Origin: Cryomorphaceae bacterium
GTDB lineage: Bacteria > Bacteroidota > Bacteroidia > Flavobacteriales_D > Cryomorphaceae
DNA length: 40,280 nt
NCBI GenBank assembly: GCA_003565555.1
Contig: PXBH01000029.1
Coordinates: 1-40,280, forward strand
Direction: 5' to 3'
The position numbers were made by a program, and so were the translations under genes. Positions 9,048-15,785 of this stretch are shown piece by piece. Under the pieces are notes generated by a model, which searched no databases, was not told where the DNA came from, and worked only from the letters and a program-made list of their open reading frames with translations. How positions within the stretch are numbered: the stretch's first letter is position 1; every line of letters starts with the position of its first letter.

Positions 9048-9088
9048 GCCCCGCTGCCGACCGATGATATAACGCAGCGGGGCTTTTT
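9048..9088 (+). terminator. Rho-independent terminator of the M16 protease gene
   Basis: A perfect 10-bp GC-rich stem (GCCCCGCTGC, 9048-9057, with GCAGCGGGGC, 9074-9083), a 16-nt loop and five T (9084-9088) lie 23 nt after the stop codon. Confidence 0.88.
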
Positions 9089-9152
9089 CTTCTCCGCACT
9101 CCTCGTGAAAAACAAAACCATCGGCGAACCGTTTACCGACAAATCCCCATCC

Positions 9153-9956
9153 ATGTCACTGAAGTACGCGCTTATTTCTGTTTTCATCGATTCACCCACC
9201 GGAGCGCTGGGTAATATCTCTGCCGTAATTTTTTCCGAAGATGCCCTTCCGGAAAGCACCATGCAAGGCATTGCAGCCGATATGAACCAACCCGCCACCA
9301 CCTTTATCTTCGCCCCGGGGGAGGAAGGCGTGCATCCTGTGCGGTGGTTTGCCCCCGACAGCGAAATCGGACTTTGCGGCCACGGCTCCGCTGCGGCCTG
9401 CGTGTATTTGGCCGAAAGACAGGGGAGCGACACTTTTAGCTTCCGGGCGGGGCGCAATACCATTTCCGGAAAGGCAAGTGCAGAGGACGGCAGTTTCGAA
9501 ATCAGCTTCGACGCGCTGCCGGTAACGCGGGAAATTTCCGTTCCCGAAGCGCTCACGGCAGGTCTCGGCATCAAAGTAAGGGGGCACTACGCTACCGGCA
9601 ACAAGAACATTGTTTTGGCCGAATCTGCGGAAGATGTGCGGAACATGCGGCCCAAGTTTCACGTGCTCCGCACACTGGACCACTTCGGGTATGCCGTCAC
9701 CGCCGAATCGGAAGACGAACAATACGACTTTGTGAGCCGCACGCTCGTGCCCCATGTCGGGCAGTTGGAAGACCACGCTACGGGCTCTTCCCATGCTGCA
9801 CTGGTTCCGTTTTGGGCGGACAGGCTCGGCAAAGAACGACTCACGGCAAGACAATTGAGCCCGCGGGGCGGATTTTTCAGGTGCCGGGCACACGGCGGGC
9901 GCGTGTCTCTGGCGGGAAACAGTAAGGTGATCGCCACGGGCAGTATTTTGCTCTGA
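9153..9956 (+). CDS. PhzF family protein (isomerase/epimerase fold), active-site Glu apparently missing
   Basis: The 267-residue protein has the two-fold PhzF (diaminopimelate-epimerase-like) pattern: N-terminal FIDSPTGALGNISAVIF, LCGHGSAAA in the first half and EDHATGSSHAALVPFW in the second. The ATG at 9153 is preferred over a GTG at 9105, which would add 16 residues not found in the family and start inside the downstream flank of the M16 terminator. The family catalytic glutamate normally lies in a pattern like NLSETxF; here the matching segment reads NQPATTF, with Ala48 at the Glu position. It may therefore be inactive in isomerisation, or use another chemistry. The substrate is unknown. 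It stands between two unrelated secreted enzymes. Confidence 0.85.
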   Translation: MSLKYALISVFIDSPTGALGNISAVIFSEDALPESTMQGIAADMNQPATTFIFAPGEEGVHPVRWFAPDSEIGLCGHGSAAACVYLAERQGSDTFSFRAGRNTISGKASAEDGSFEISFDALPVTREISVPEALTAGLGIKVRGHYATGNKNIVLAESAEDVRNMRPKFHVLRTLDHFGYAVTAESEDEQYDFVSRTLVPHVGQLEDHATGSSHAALVPFWADRLGKERLTARQLSPRGGFFRCRAHGGRVSLAGNSKVIATGSILL

Positions 9957-10008
9957 AAAATACCTTGAGAACAGGCCCCTGAACAAAATGATTTCGCATA
10001 TTGCATGC

Positions 10009-11514
10009 ATGAAACATTTTATTGGTGTCCTATTTTGCCTTTTGGCCGCGGGAGAGCCTGCATTCTCGCAAGAATTCAACGAAGCACTCGATCAGATCAG
10101 GGCGGAGTACAACCTCACGGGCCTGGCCGCAGCGGCCACGTGCCAGGGAACTCCGGTCGAAACTTACTACGGGGGTGTGCGCAACTTACAGACGGGCGCA
10201 CCTCTGAACGAAGACACCTATTTCCGGATTGCCTCCGTTTCGAAGGCGTTCACAGCGGCGGCCCTGCTGCGCCTCTCGGAGGCCGGTGCTTTTCAACTCG
10301 ACGACGACGTTTCCGACGCGCTCGGCTATCTGCTCCGCAACCCGAACCACCCCACGGTACCCATCACCTACCGCATGCTGCTGAACCATACGGCTTCGAT
10401 TCAAGACGGGACGGGTTATTCTGGCTTTCTCGGTGCCACCACAGCTACCGATGATCCACCTTCCGTGACGGAAATACTTCTCCCGGGCGGGAGCTTTTAT
10501 ACCGCCAATATGTGGCGGCTCGAGGTGCCGGGCACCCATTTCGCATACAGCAACATGACCTACGGGATGATCGGAACCCTCGTAGAAATTCACGCAGATA
10601 TGCGTTTCGATCAATTTGTAAATTCCCAAGTACTCGAGCCGCTCGGTATCGCGGGTAGCTTTAATACAGCCGATATTGAGGACATCGACAACCTCTCCCC
10701 GCTTTACCGGAACAGCATTCCGCAAGCGGACAATTTTCAGGGAACGGCGCCACCGGCATTCGATAATCCCGATTACGTACCCGGCACCAACGGTCTGCGG
10801 TTCGGTCCGCAGGGAGGGCTGCGCACCAATTTGGAAGGCATGCTCACCTTCGGAAACTTGCTGATCAATCACGGCGTTCATGAGGGCGTCAGCTTTCTGG
10901 ACAGCACCACCGTAGCCGAAATGCTGCTTCCGCAGTGGACCCATACGGGCAACAACGGAGACAATTTTTTCGGGCTTTTCAACAGTTGGGGACTCGGTAT
11001 TCACCGCTCGCTGGGGATCACGGGCAACGGCTCGGGCGACGCCGTTTTTCCGGGCACGGTCATGTACGGCCATCCCGGGGAGGCTTACGGGTTGCTCAGC
11101 GATCTCTATGTACATCCCGAAACAGGATTCGTCTTTGCCTTTCTCACCAACGGATACACCGTAGCCGGTAACTATGCCTTCGGCAGCACCACCACCTTTT
11201 ACGCCGTCGAAGAGGCCGTATTTTCGGCTTTTGAAGAGAGTGCGTGGGCCGCTTGCCAGACCGTGGCCTCCACGGAGGAGACGGAAAGGGCACAGGCTTG
11301 CCGAGACATCTACTGTGATGCCCGTACGGGCCTGCTCTACAATACCGGCGAGGCACCCGTACAATTTGAAGTATATTCCTCATCCGGAAAATGCACCGAG
11401 CGGGGAATATTGCACCACAGCCACGAACCGAAAGTGGAAGCTTTAGGTATTTACGTGGTGCGCATCCTGAGGCACGACGGGCATACATGCGTACTGAAAA
11501 CGGCAAGATTCTAG
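10009..11514 (+). CDS. Secreted serine hydrolase (beta-lactamase/DD-peptidase family, S12-like) with C-terminal sorting-like tail
   Basis: This 501-residue protein has a signal peptide (cleavage near Ser20-Gln21) and the S12/class C catalytic set: SVSK (S76 nucleophile, K79), YSN in FAYSNMTYGMIG, and HPG in the third motif position. The ATG at 10009 is chosen over an in-frame ATG 21 nt upstream because the signal peptide begins there with MK. The last 65 residues (Cys-rich, then FEVYSSSGKCTE, GIYVVRI and LKTARF) resemble a type A T9SS sorting domain, though the usual PNP motif is missing. Likely roles are esterase, peptidase or beta-lactam-related hydrolysis at the cell surface; true beta-lactamase activity is not implied. 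Confidence 0.88.
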   Translation: MKHFIGVLFCLLAAGEPAFSQEFNEALDQIRAEYNLTGLAAAATCQGTPVETYYGGVRNLQTGAPLNEDTYFRIASVSKAFTAAALLRLSEAGAFQLDDDVSDALGYLLRNPNHPTVPITYRMLLNHTASIQDGTGYSGFLGATTATDDPPSVTEILLPGGSFYTANMWRLEVPGTHFAYSNMTYGMIGTLVEIHADMRFDQFVNSQVLEPLGIAGSFNTADIEDIDNLSPLYRNSIPQADNFQGTAPPAFDNPDYVPGTNGLRFGPQGGLRTNLEGMLTFGNLLINHGVHEGVSFLDSTTVAEMLLPQWTHTGNNGDNFFGLFNSWGLGIHRSLGITGNGSGDAVFPGTVMYGHPGEAYGLLSDLYVHPETGFVFAFLTNGYTVAGNYAFGSTTTFYAVEEAVFSAFEESAWAACQTVASTEETERAQACRDIYCDARTGLLYNTGEAPVQFEVYSSSGKCTERGILHHSHEPKVEALGIYVVRILRHDGHTCVLKTARF

Positions 11515-11670
11515 CTGCGATCGGCGCAAAAATCACCCGATTTGGGGACCAATGTCGCTTTCAGCAAAATCTTTTTTGCGGTAATTTGAGCCAACGTTTG
11601 CACGGTGTTACGTCTTTCGACAGAAACCCGGTCTTACGCCGTTGATATTGCTGTGAAGAAATAAGCGCGA

Positions 11671-12609
11671 ATGAAGGAAAAATTGCAAGTACAATCTTCT
11701 GAAAATCATACCCGAAAAGAACTGACCGAAAACATGGGTGATGTGATCACCCGCTGGGATACATCGGGCTTACTTGTTTTTGCGAACCGCAGGTTTGAAG
11801 ATTACACGGGCATGGCTCCCGAGGCGGCAGAGGGCCGTGAATATACAGAAATCACAAATTACTTCGGCGGAAAGCGAAAATGGCAGCAGGGATTCCGCCG
11901 GTGCATCGTTTCAGGCAAACCCGTAACCATTACTGCAGAAACGGAAGCCAAGAAAGGTGATCCGCTTATATTCGAAACAGAAATTTGCCCGGAATACGAT
12001 GAGGATCGGGACTTGAAGGGATTCATTGCGGTAACCAGAGAGATTGCCCGCAAGTCAGAAACCAGAAACCGCACAGAGCGCCTGGCGTGCAGTACCCTGT
12101 TGATTGCCGATCTGGCTGTTGAATTCATTTCCGCCCTCCCCGAAAGTAAGAATGATCTTTTTTCCTCCCTACTGTCACGCTGCGGTTCGGTGATCGGCGG
12201 AGACCGTGCGTTTCTGTTTTCTTATGACTTCGAAGCGGGACAATTGCACAATACTTACGAGTGGTGTGCTGACGGCATCGCGGCGGAAATCGAAGCACTG
12301 CAAAATTTGCCCCTGAAACTTTTTCCCGAAATATACAAAGCGCCCCTTTCGGGTCAGCCGTACATTGTGCGCGATACGGGTATCCTGCACCCTGAATCTG
12401 AAACCCGAAAAATTCTTGAGCTTCAGGGCGTTAAAACCCTGATTACCGCCCCCATAGGCACGGATGGTGATTGCATCGGATTTATAGGCATCGACTTTGT
12501 AAAGCAATCCTGCGACGTGGGTCCTGAGGAGGTCCACCTGCTCACAACTCTGGCCCGCTTTATCCGGGCATTTGAAGCGAAGTACAGGGCCGTTGCGGAA
12601 AAGGGGTAA
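11671..12609 (+). CDS. PAS-GAF sensor protein without output domain
   Basis: The 312-residue protein has an N-terminal PAS domain (about 15-130; VITRWDTSGLLVFANRRF, DYTGM, and the PAC-like GFIAVTREIAR) joined by a short helix to a GAF domain (about 145-305; GGDRAFLFSYD, VKTLITAPIGTDGDCIGFIGI). It ends right after the GAF helix. There is no histidine kinase, GGDEF or DNA-binding domain within the gene or in the 127 nt after its stop. A free-standing receiver gene follows on the same strand, so the pair may be parts of one pathway that recruits a kinase elsewhere. No cofactor ligand can be assigned. No promoter box was recognised upstream. Confidence 0.85.
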   Translation: MKEKLQVQSSENHTRKELTENMGDVITRWDTSGLLVFANRRFEDYTGMAPEAAEGREYTEITNYFGGKRKWQQGFRRCIVSGKPVTITAETEAKKGDPLIFETEICPEYDEDRDLKGFIAVTREIARKSETRNRTERLACSTLLIADLAVEFISALPESKNDLFSSLLSRCGSVIGGDRAFLFSYDFEAGQLHNTYEWCADGIAAEIEALQNLPLKLFPEIYKAPLSGQPYIVRDTGILHPESETRKILELQGVKTLITAPIGTDGDCIGFIGIDFVKQSCDVGPEEVHLLTTLARFIRAFEAKYRAVAEKG

Positions 12610-12736
12610 TGCGAAGGCATCGCCTGCGGACAGACGGATTTTATCGGGCACCTTTTCGTAACTTTTTATCGATTTTCTCGCCCGGAAAGGTTTTTTTCTT
12701 CAATTTCACGGTGACCATTGAATCCAAAGTCCCGGA

Positions 12737-13120
12737 ATGGAAATTTTTATCATCGATGACGACGAGTTGCTCTGCTTTATTTTGAAAAAACAAATCAGCA
12801 GATACCAAATGCTCGAAATATGGGATACTGCCCATGACGGTGAAAAAGCCCTGGAGATTTTGGCCAAAGCCGAAGAAGCGGAAAGGGTTCCCCCCGATAT
12901 CATCCTGCTCGACCTCAATATGCCCATCATGGACGGGTGGGAATTTTTGGAAGCCTTTAGCCCGCTCAAAAAAAATTTGGCCAAGCAGCCCAAGATTTGC
13001 ATTCTGTCAAGCTCCATCAATCCCGCTGATCGTGAGAAAAGTAAAATCTACCCGGAGGTAATCGAGTTTTTCACCAAACCCCTTCAGGAAGAAAAACTGG
13101 AGCTGCTCAGCCGATTATAA
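12737..13120 (+). CDS. Single-domain response regulator (CheY-like receiver)
   Basis: This 127-residue protein is a lone receiver domain. The acidic pocket (D7-D9), phospho-acceptor D59 in LLDLNMPIMDG, switch Ser at about 91 in ILSSS, and conserved K114 in FFTKP are all present, so phosphorylation should be possible. There is no output domain, so it must act by protein interaction or as a phosphate relay. It follows the PAS-GAF gene by 127 nt and precedes the DUF2911 gene by 22 nt, so co-transcription with the latter is likely. Confidence 0.93.
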   Translation: MEIFIIDDDELLCFILKKQISRYQMLEIWDTAHDGEKALEILAKAEEAERVPPDIILLDLNMPIMDGWEFLEAFSPLKKNLAKQPKICILSSSINPADREKSKIYPEVIEFFTKPLQEEKLELLSRL

Positions 13121-13142
13121 GCAACCCTTCAAATCCGCCGCC

Positions 13143-13691
13143 GTGAAAAGACTCGTAACCATTGTCCTCTTCATTGTCATCATTTTAGCTGCGCTGCTTA
13201 TCGGCGGCTACCAATATTTGATGCACAGCACCAAAAAGCACAGCCCCTTACAGCAGACCACACATGTGACGTCCGGGACGGAGATTACTATCAAGTACAG
13301 CAGCCCTTCCGTGCGTGACCGGGTGATTTTCGGGGAGGTAGTACCCTTCGGTGAGGTGTGGCGCACAGGGGCCAATGAGCCTACCACCGTAACCTTTACC
13401 GCACCTGTCGGCATGGCGGGCGCTACCTTGGAGGCAGGCACCTATTCACTCTGGACCGTCCCCGGTCCTGATCGCTGGACGGTCATTCTCAATGCACGGG
13501 ATTACGATTGGGGCATGGGATGGAGCGGAGAAAGTCCGCGCAAGCCCGAATATGACGTGGTGAATGCGGAAGTTCCCGTGATTGCTTTAGACAGCCTTCA
13601 GGAACAATTGCTGATTACGGTATCCGAAGATCCTCCCGCCTTGGACATCCTCTGGGAGTATACCAAGGTATCTTTGCCGATGCAGCCCTGA
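13143..13691 (+). CDS. DUF2911 protein with N-terminal membrane anchor
   Basis: The 182-residue protein starts at GTG 13143. The first 25 residues (LVTIVLFIVIILAALLIGG) form a membrane anchor, and no ATG lies before it in frame. The rest matches DUF2911, common in Bacteroidota: IKYSSPSVRDRVIFG, PFGEVWRTGANE, AGTYSLWTVPG and WTVILN. The family's function is unknown; the fold is probably a beta-sandwich exposed to the periplasm. It lies 22 nt after the response regulator. Only 5 nt separate its stop from that of the convergent gene, with no hairpin between. Confidence 0.9.
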   Translation: MKRLVTIVLFIVIILAALLIGGYQYLMHSTKKHSPLQQTTHVTSGTEITIKYSSPSVRDRVIFGEVVPFGEVWRTGANEPTTVTFTAPVGMAGATLEAGTYSLWTVPGPDRWTVILNARDYDWGMGWSGESPRKPEYDVVNAEVPVIALDSLQEQLLITVSEDPPALDILWEYTKVSLPMQP

Positions 13692-13696
13692 GCGGA

Positions 13697-14722
13697 TCAG
13701 TCGGGCCAAATATCTCGCATCCAATTCAAAACATGCTCGCCCTTGGGAGAAATCCCTTTGTAATGCGGATGTAGCGTGGCATCGCGGTCGTTGCGGTAGT
13801 TTGTGTAAAGAACATGATCGAAAAGGTAGTCGCCCTCGCGCAGTTCCGCTGCGATATTTCTGAAATGGGCCTCTGTCAGTTGCACCGCTTCGTTGTAATC
13901 GTAAGCGGTATATCCGGCCAATCCCGCTTCGGTTACCGCCACCGGCGTACCTTCCGGAAACATGTTTCTCACCGTTTGTATTTGACCGTAGTTATATTCT
14001 CCCCCGTCAAAGTATAGGTGTAGAACGATCCCGTAGCGCACGCTGTCTTTCAGGGGGGGCGCATATGCGGCCACTGCCTCGTTCCACTCCGTGTTGTAAC
14101 TGTTTTTCCCGCCGTCTTTTTCGGGGGCACAGACCAGGTACAGCGGGATTTCGAGCGGCGCCAATGCTCGGGTGAATGCCGGAACGTGCGTATTTACATA
14201 ATCGTCAAAAGTGATTTTGAACTCCGCTCCCGGTCTGTCCGTTCGGCCTTGCCTGTACTTCACCAGATAGGTCTCGTTCATAAGCTCGATAAAGGTGATG
14301 TTCGCACCTGCGTTTTGCCATCTCCGCACAAAGTCGGCTTGGCTTTCGGGGGTATCGTTTCCGTTCACCACAATGACCAGTCCGAAGCCGTGTTTTCTTT
14401 GCAAATCACACCCCCCCCCGATCTCTTCGTCCGACCAATCGGAAGGTCGTTGCCTTTGCGAACGGGTGCCTCCGGTGACGCGGATGTGCATATGTTCTCT
14501 CAATTGCGGTGAGAGGTCTCGCAGGAGTGTATCCGTCATCGAGAGCTGCTCAGGGGCATTGAGGTTGCCTTTGGCATTGAATCCCACTTCGATCGGGGGA
14601 AGCGCGAGTGATTTCGCTTCGGCTACCACACCGCGCCTCGTTTCCTCGTCGGCCGGGCGCTTGCTTTTACATCCGCTGAAAAGTACGGCAAAAATGAAAA
14701 AGGGAAATATCAATTTCTGCAT
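13697..14722 (-). CDS. Lipoprotein, glycoside-hydrolase-like TIM barrel (clan GH-A type)
   Basis: The 341-residue protein starts at ATG 14722 (MQKLIF), where a lipoprotein signal ends in FSGC (Cys18); a longer in-frame ORF upstream has no signal and overlaps the preceding gene. The body looks like a GH-A barrel. HIRVTGGTRSQ, the acid/base candidate in FIELMNE (N149-E150), YLVCAPEKDGG, LHLYFDGG and the nucleophile candidate in PVAVTEAG (E265) come in the order expected of retaining enzymes. No GH family number can be given. Residues 102-104 are three GGG glycine codons forming a run of 9 G (14411-14419), a potential slippage site. It lies 37 nt after the membrane-protein gene and is likely in one operon with it. 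Confidence 0.78.
   Translation of the reverse strand: MQKLIFPFFIFAVLFSGCKSKRPADEETRRGVVAEAKSLALPPIEVGFNAKGNLNAPEQLSMTDTLLRDLSPQLREHMHIRVTGGTRSQRQRPSDWSDEEIGGGCDLQRKHGFGLVIVVNGNDTPESQADFVRRWQNAGANITFIELMNETYLVKYRQGRTDRPGAEFKITFDDYVNTHVPAFTRALAPLEIPLYLVCAPEKDGGKNSYNTEWNEAVAAYAPPLKDSVRYGIVLHLYFDGGEYNYGQIQTVRNMFPEGTPVAVTEAGLAGYTAYDYNEAVQLTEAHFRNIAAELREGDYLFDHVLYTNYRNDRDATLHPHYKGISPKGEHVLNWMRDIWPD
14411..14419 (-). repeat. Poly-G tract (9 G) inside a lipoprotein gene
   Basis: Nine consecutive C on the plus strand are nine G in the coding strand, encoding Gly102-Gly104. The reading frame is intact at nine. A gain or loss of one base would truncate the protein upstream of both predicted catalytic glutamates. 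Confidence 0.9.
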
Positions 14723-14759
14723 CCTGCAAAGGTCACAAAACCCGCCGGCAAACACCAAT

Positions 14760-15470
14760 TCAAGACCGAATATCCTCCGCGGCAAGCCTGTTAAAGTGAA
14801 GCTGAGCGCGGGAGGCTCCCTTGTAGACCAGCCACATGCTGAAGATAACCGCAACGTGCACGGCATCGCTGTTGGTAAACCAGTGTGCATCGATGTGCCA
14901 AGGCTTCAGATACATCAATCCCGACAGCACGGCCACTGCAAAAGCTGTGAGCAGGGCACCACCGCCGGGTATGGATTTTCGCATCATTTGTGCAGCGTAT
15001 ATCGCGGTGAACCAAGTGAAAGCCAAATCAAGGACTGCGGGAAGGAAACTGCGTGTGTAGAATAGCAGGAAGGAAACCAATACCGCCTTGGCGATAAAAA
15101 ACCACATCACACGGCGCATACCGGGCGCGAAAAAGGCCGATTCGGGACGGCCGAAAATGTAGGGAACCAATGCTGCCGCCGCGAAAAAATTGCCCAAGGG
15201 CACGAAGCTGTTCTTTAACCACCAGACCGTATAAAACTCACTTTCCGTAAAAAGGAGGGGAAATCCGTGGGTAAAAATTCCTCCGAAGGCAGCGACGCCG
15301 AGACAAAGCAAGAAAAGTTTCCACTTGACCATCCAACCCGTACCTTGGCCACGCATCCTGTAGAGCAGTGCTGCCGAAGCGACCAGAATCATCAAATTTG
15401 TGATCAGCCCGCCGGGCTCGTGAAGGTAAACTTCACCGATAAAAATGCCTTGGGGCCTGTCCGGGTACAT
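14760..15470 (-). CDS. Multi-pass membrane protein, unknown function
   Basis: The 236-residue protein has about six to seven hydrophobic segments (roughly 20-38, 50-70, 85-107, 118-138, 140-158, 170-187, 205-222). Polar residues in the membrane part include FTHGFP, HIDAHWFTNSDAVHV and several conserved-looking aromatic residues. The spaced histidines and aspartates recall membrane hydrolases of the CREST type, but the match is too weak to name a family. The ATG at 15470 follows a TATCTTCG box and an inverted repeat by about 20 nt. It is the first gene of a two-gene unit with the GH-like lipoprotein. Confidence 0.75.
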   Translation of the reverse strand: MYPDRPQGIFIGEVYLHEPGGLITNLMILVASAALLYRMRGQGTGWMVKWKLFLLCLGVAAFGGIFTHGFPLLFTESEFYTVWWLKNSFVPLGNFFAAAALVPYIFGRPESAFFAPGMRRVMWFFIAKAVLVSFLLFYTRSFLPAVLDLAFTWFTAIYAAQMMRKSIPGGGALLTAFAVAVLSGLMYLKPWHIDAHWFTNSDAVHVAVIFSMWLVYKGASRAQLHFNRLAAEDIRS

Positions 15471-15487
15471 ATGAATCGTAAAAAGCG

Positions 15488-15521
15488 GGGCGAAGATAAT
15501 CCAATTCGGCCATCTTCGCCC
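15488..15521 (-). promoter_or_regulatory. -7 box embedded in a perfect 10-bp inverted repeat
   Basis: GGGCGAAGAT (15488-15497) and ATCTTCGCCC (15512-15521) form a perfect 10-bp inverted repeat with a 14-nt spacer. The downstream arm contains the minus-strand -7 box TATCTTCG (15498-15491); TTTG lies 22 nt upstream of it (15524-15521), slightly longer than ideal spacing. The geometry suits an operator for a dimeric repressor covering the promoter. Confidence 0.5.
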
Positions 15522-15785
15522 AAAACCTCTGTTAATCCTTTTACAGCCGACTTTTAATGAGATACATTGGCTAAAAATCAGGGGTGCACCGAATACGAAC
15601 CGTCAAAACGCACCTGTATGAACTTACCGCAAATTGCAGACGGGTAAGGCGGCGGTCAGCAGCAGGTCAGAAGGAAGCAGGGCTGCAAAAGTGCGGTGCT
15701 TTTCGGGCGAAACCGGTCAAAAGTCGAAAAGCCGAATGACAGAAGGCCGCTCTGCCTGTTTCCGACGGAAGTTGAACGGGCTTGC
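15522..15785. other. Intergenic stretch without recognisable gene
   Basis: Together with the repeat described next to it, this stretch makes 315 nt between the membrane-protein gene start and the 3' end of the T9SS protease gene. Short ORFs on both strands lack any family signature. I see no tRNA fold and no clear terminator for the minus-strand protease gene. Confidence 0.6.

Noticed and set aside
10186-11364. 392-codon minus-strand open frame
   Set aside because: It lies antisense to the serine hydrolase with its SVSK and YSN motifs. Its composition is that of a shadow frame and no family is recognisable.
11564-11579. GCAAAA-TCTT-TTTTGC hairpin after the serine hydrolase gene
   Set aside because: The stem is only 6 bp, A/T-rich and not followed by a T run, so it is not called as a terminator.
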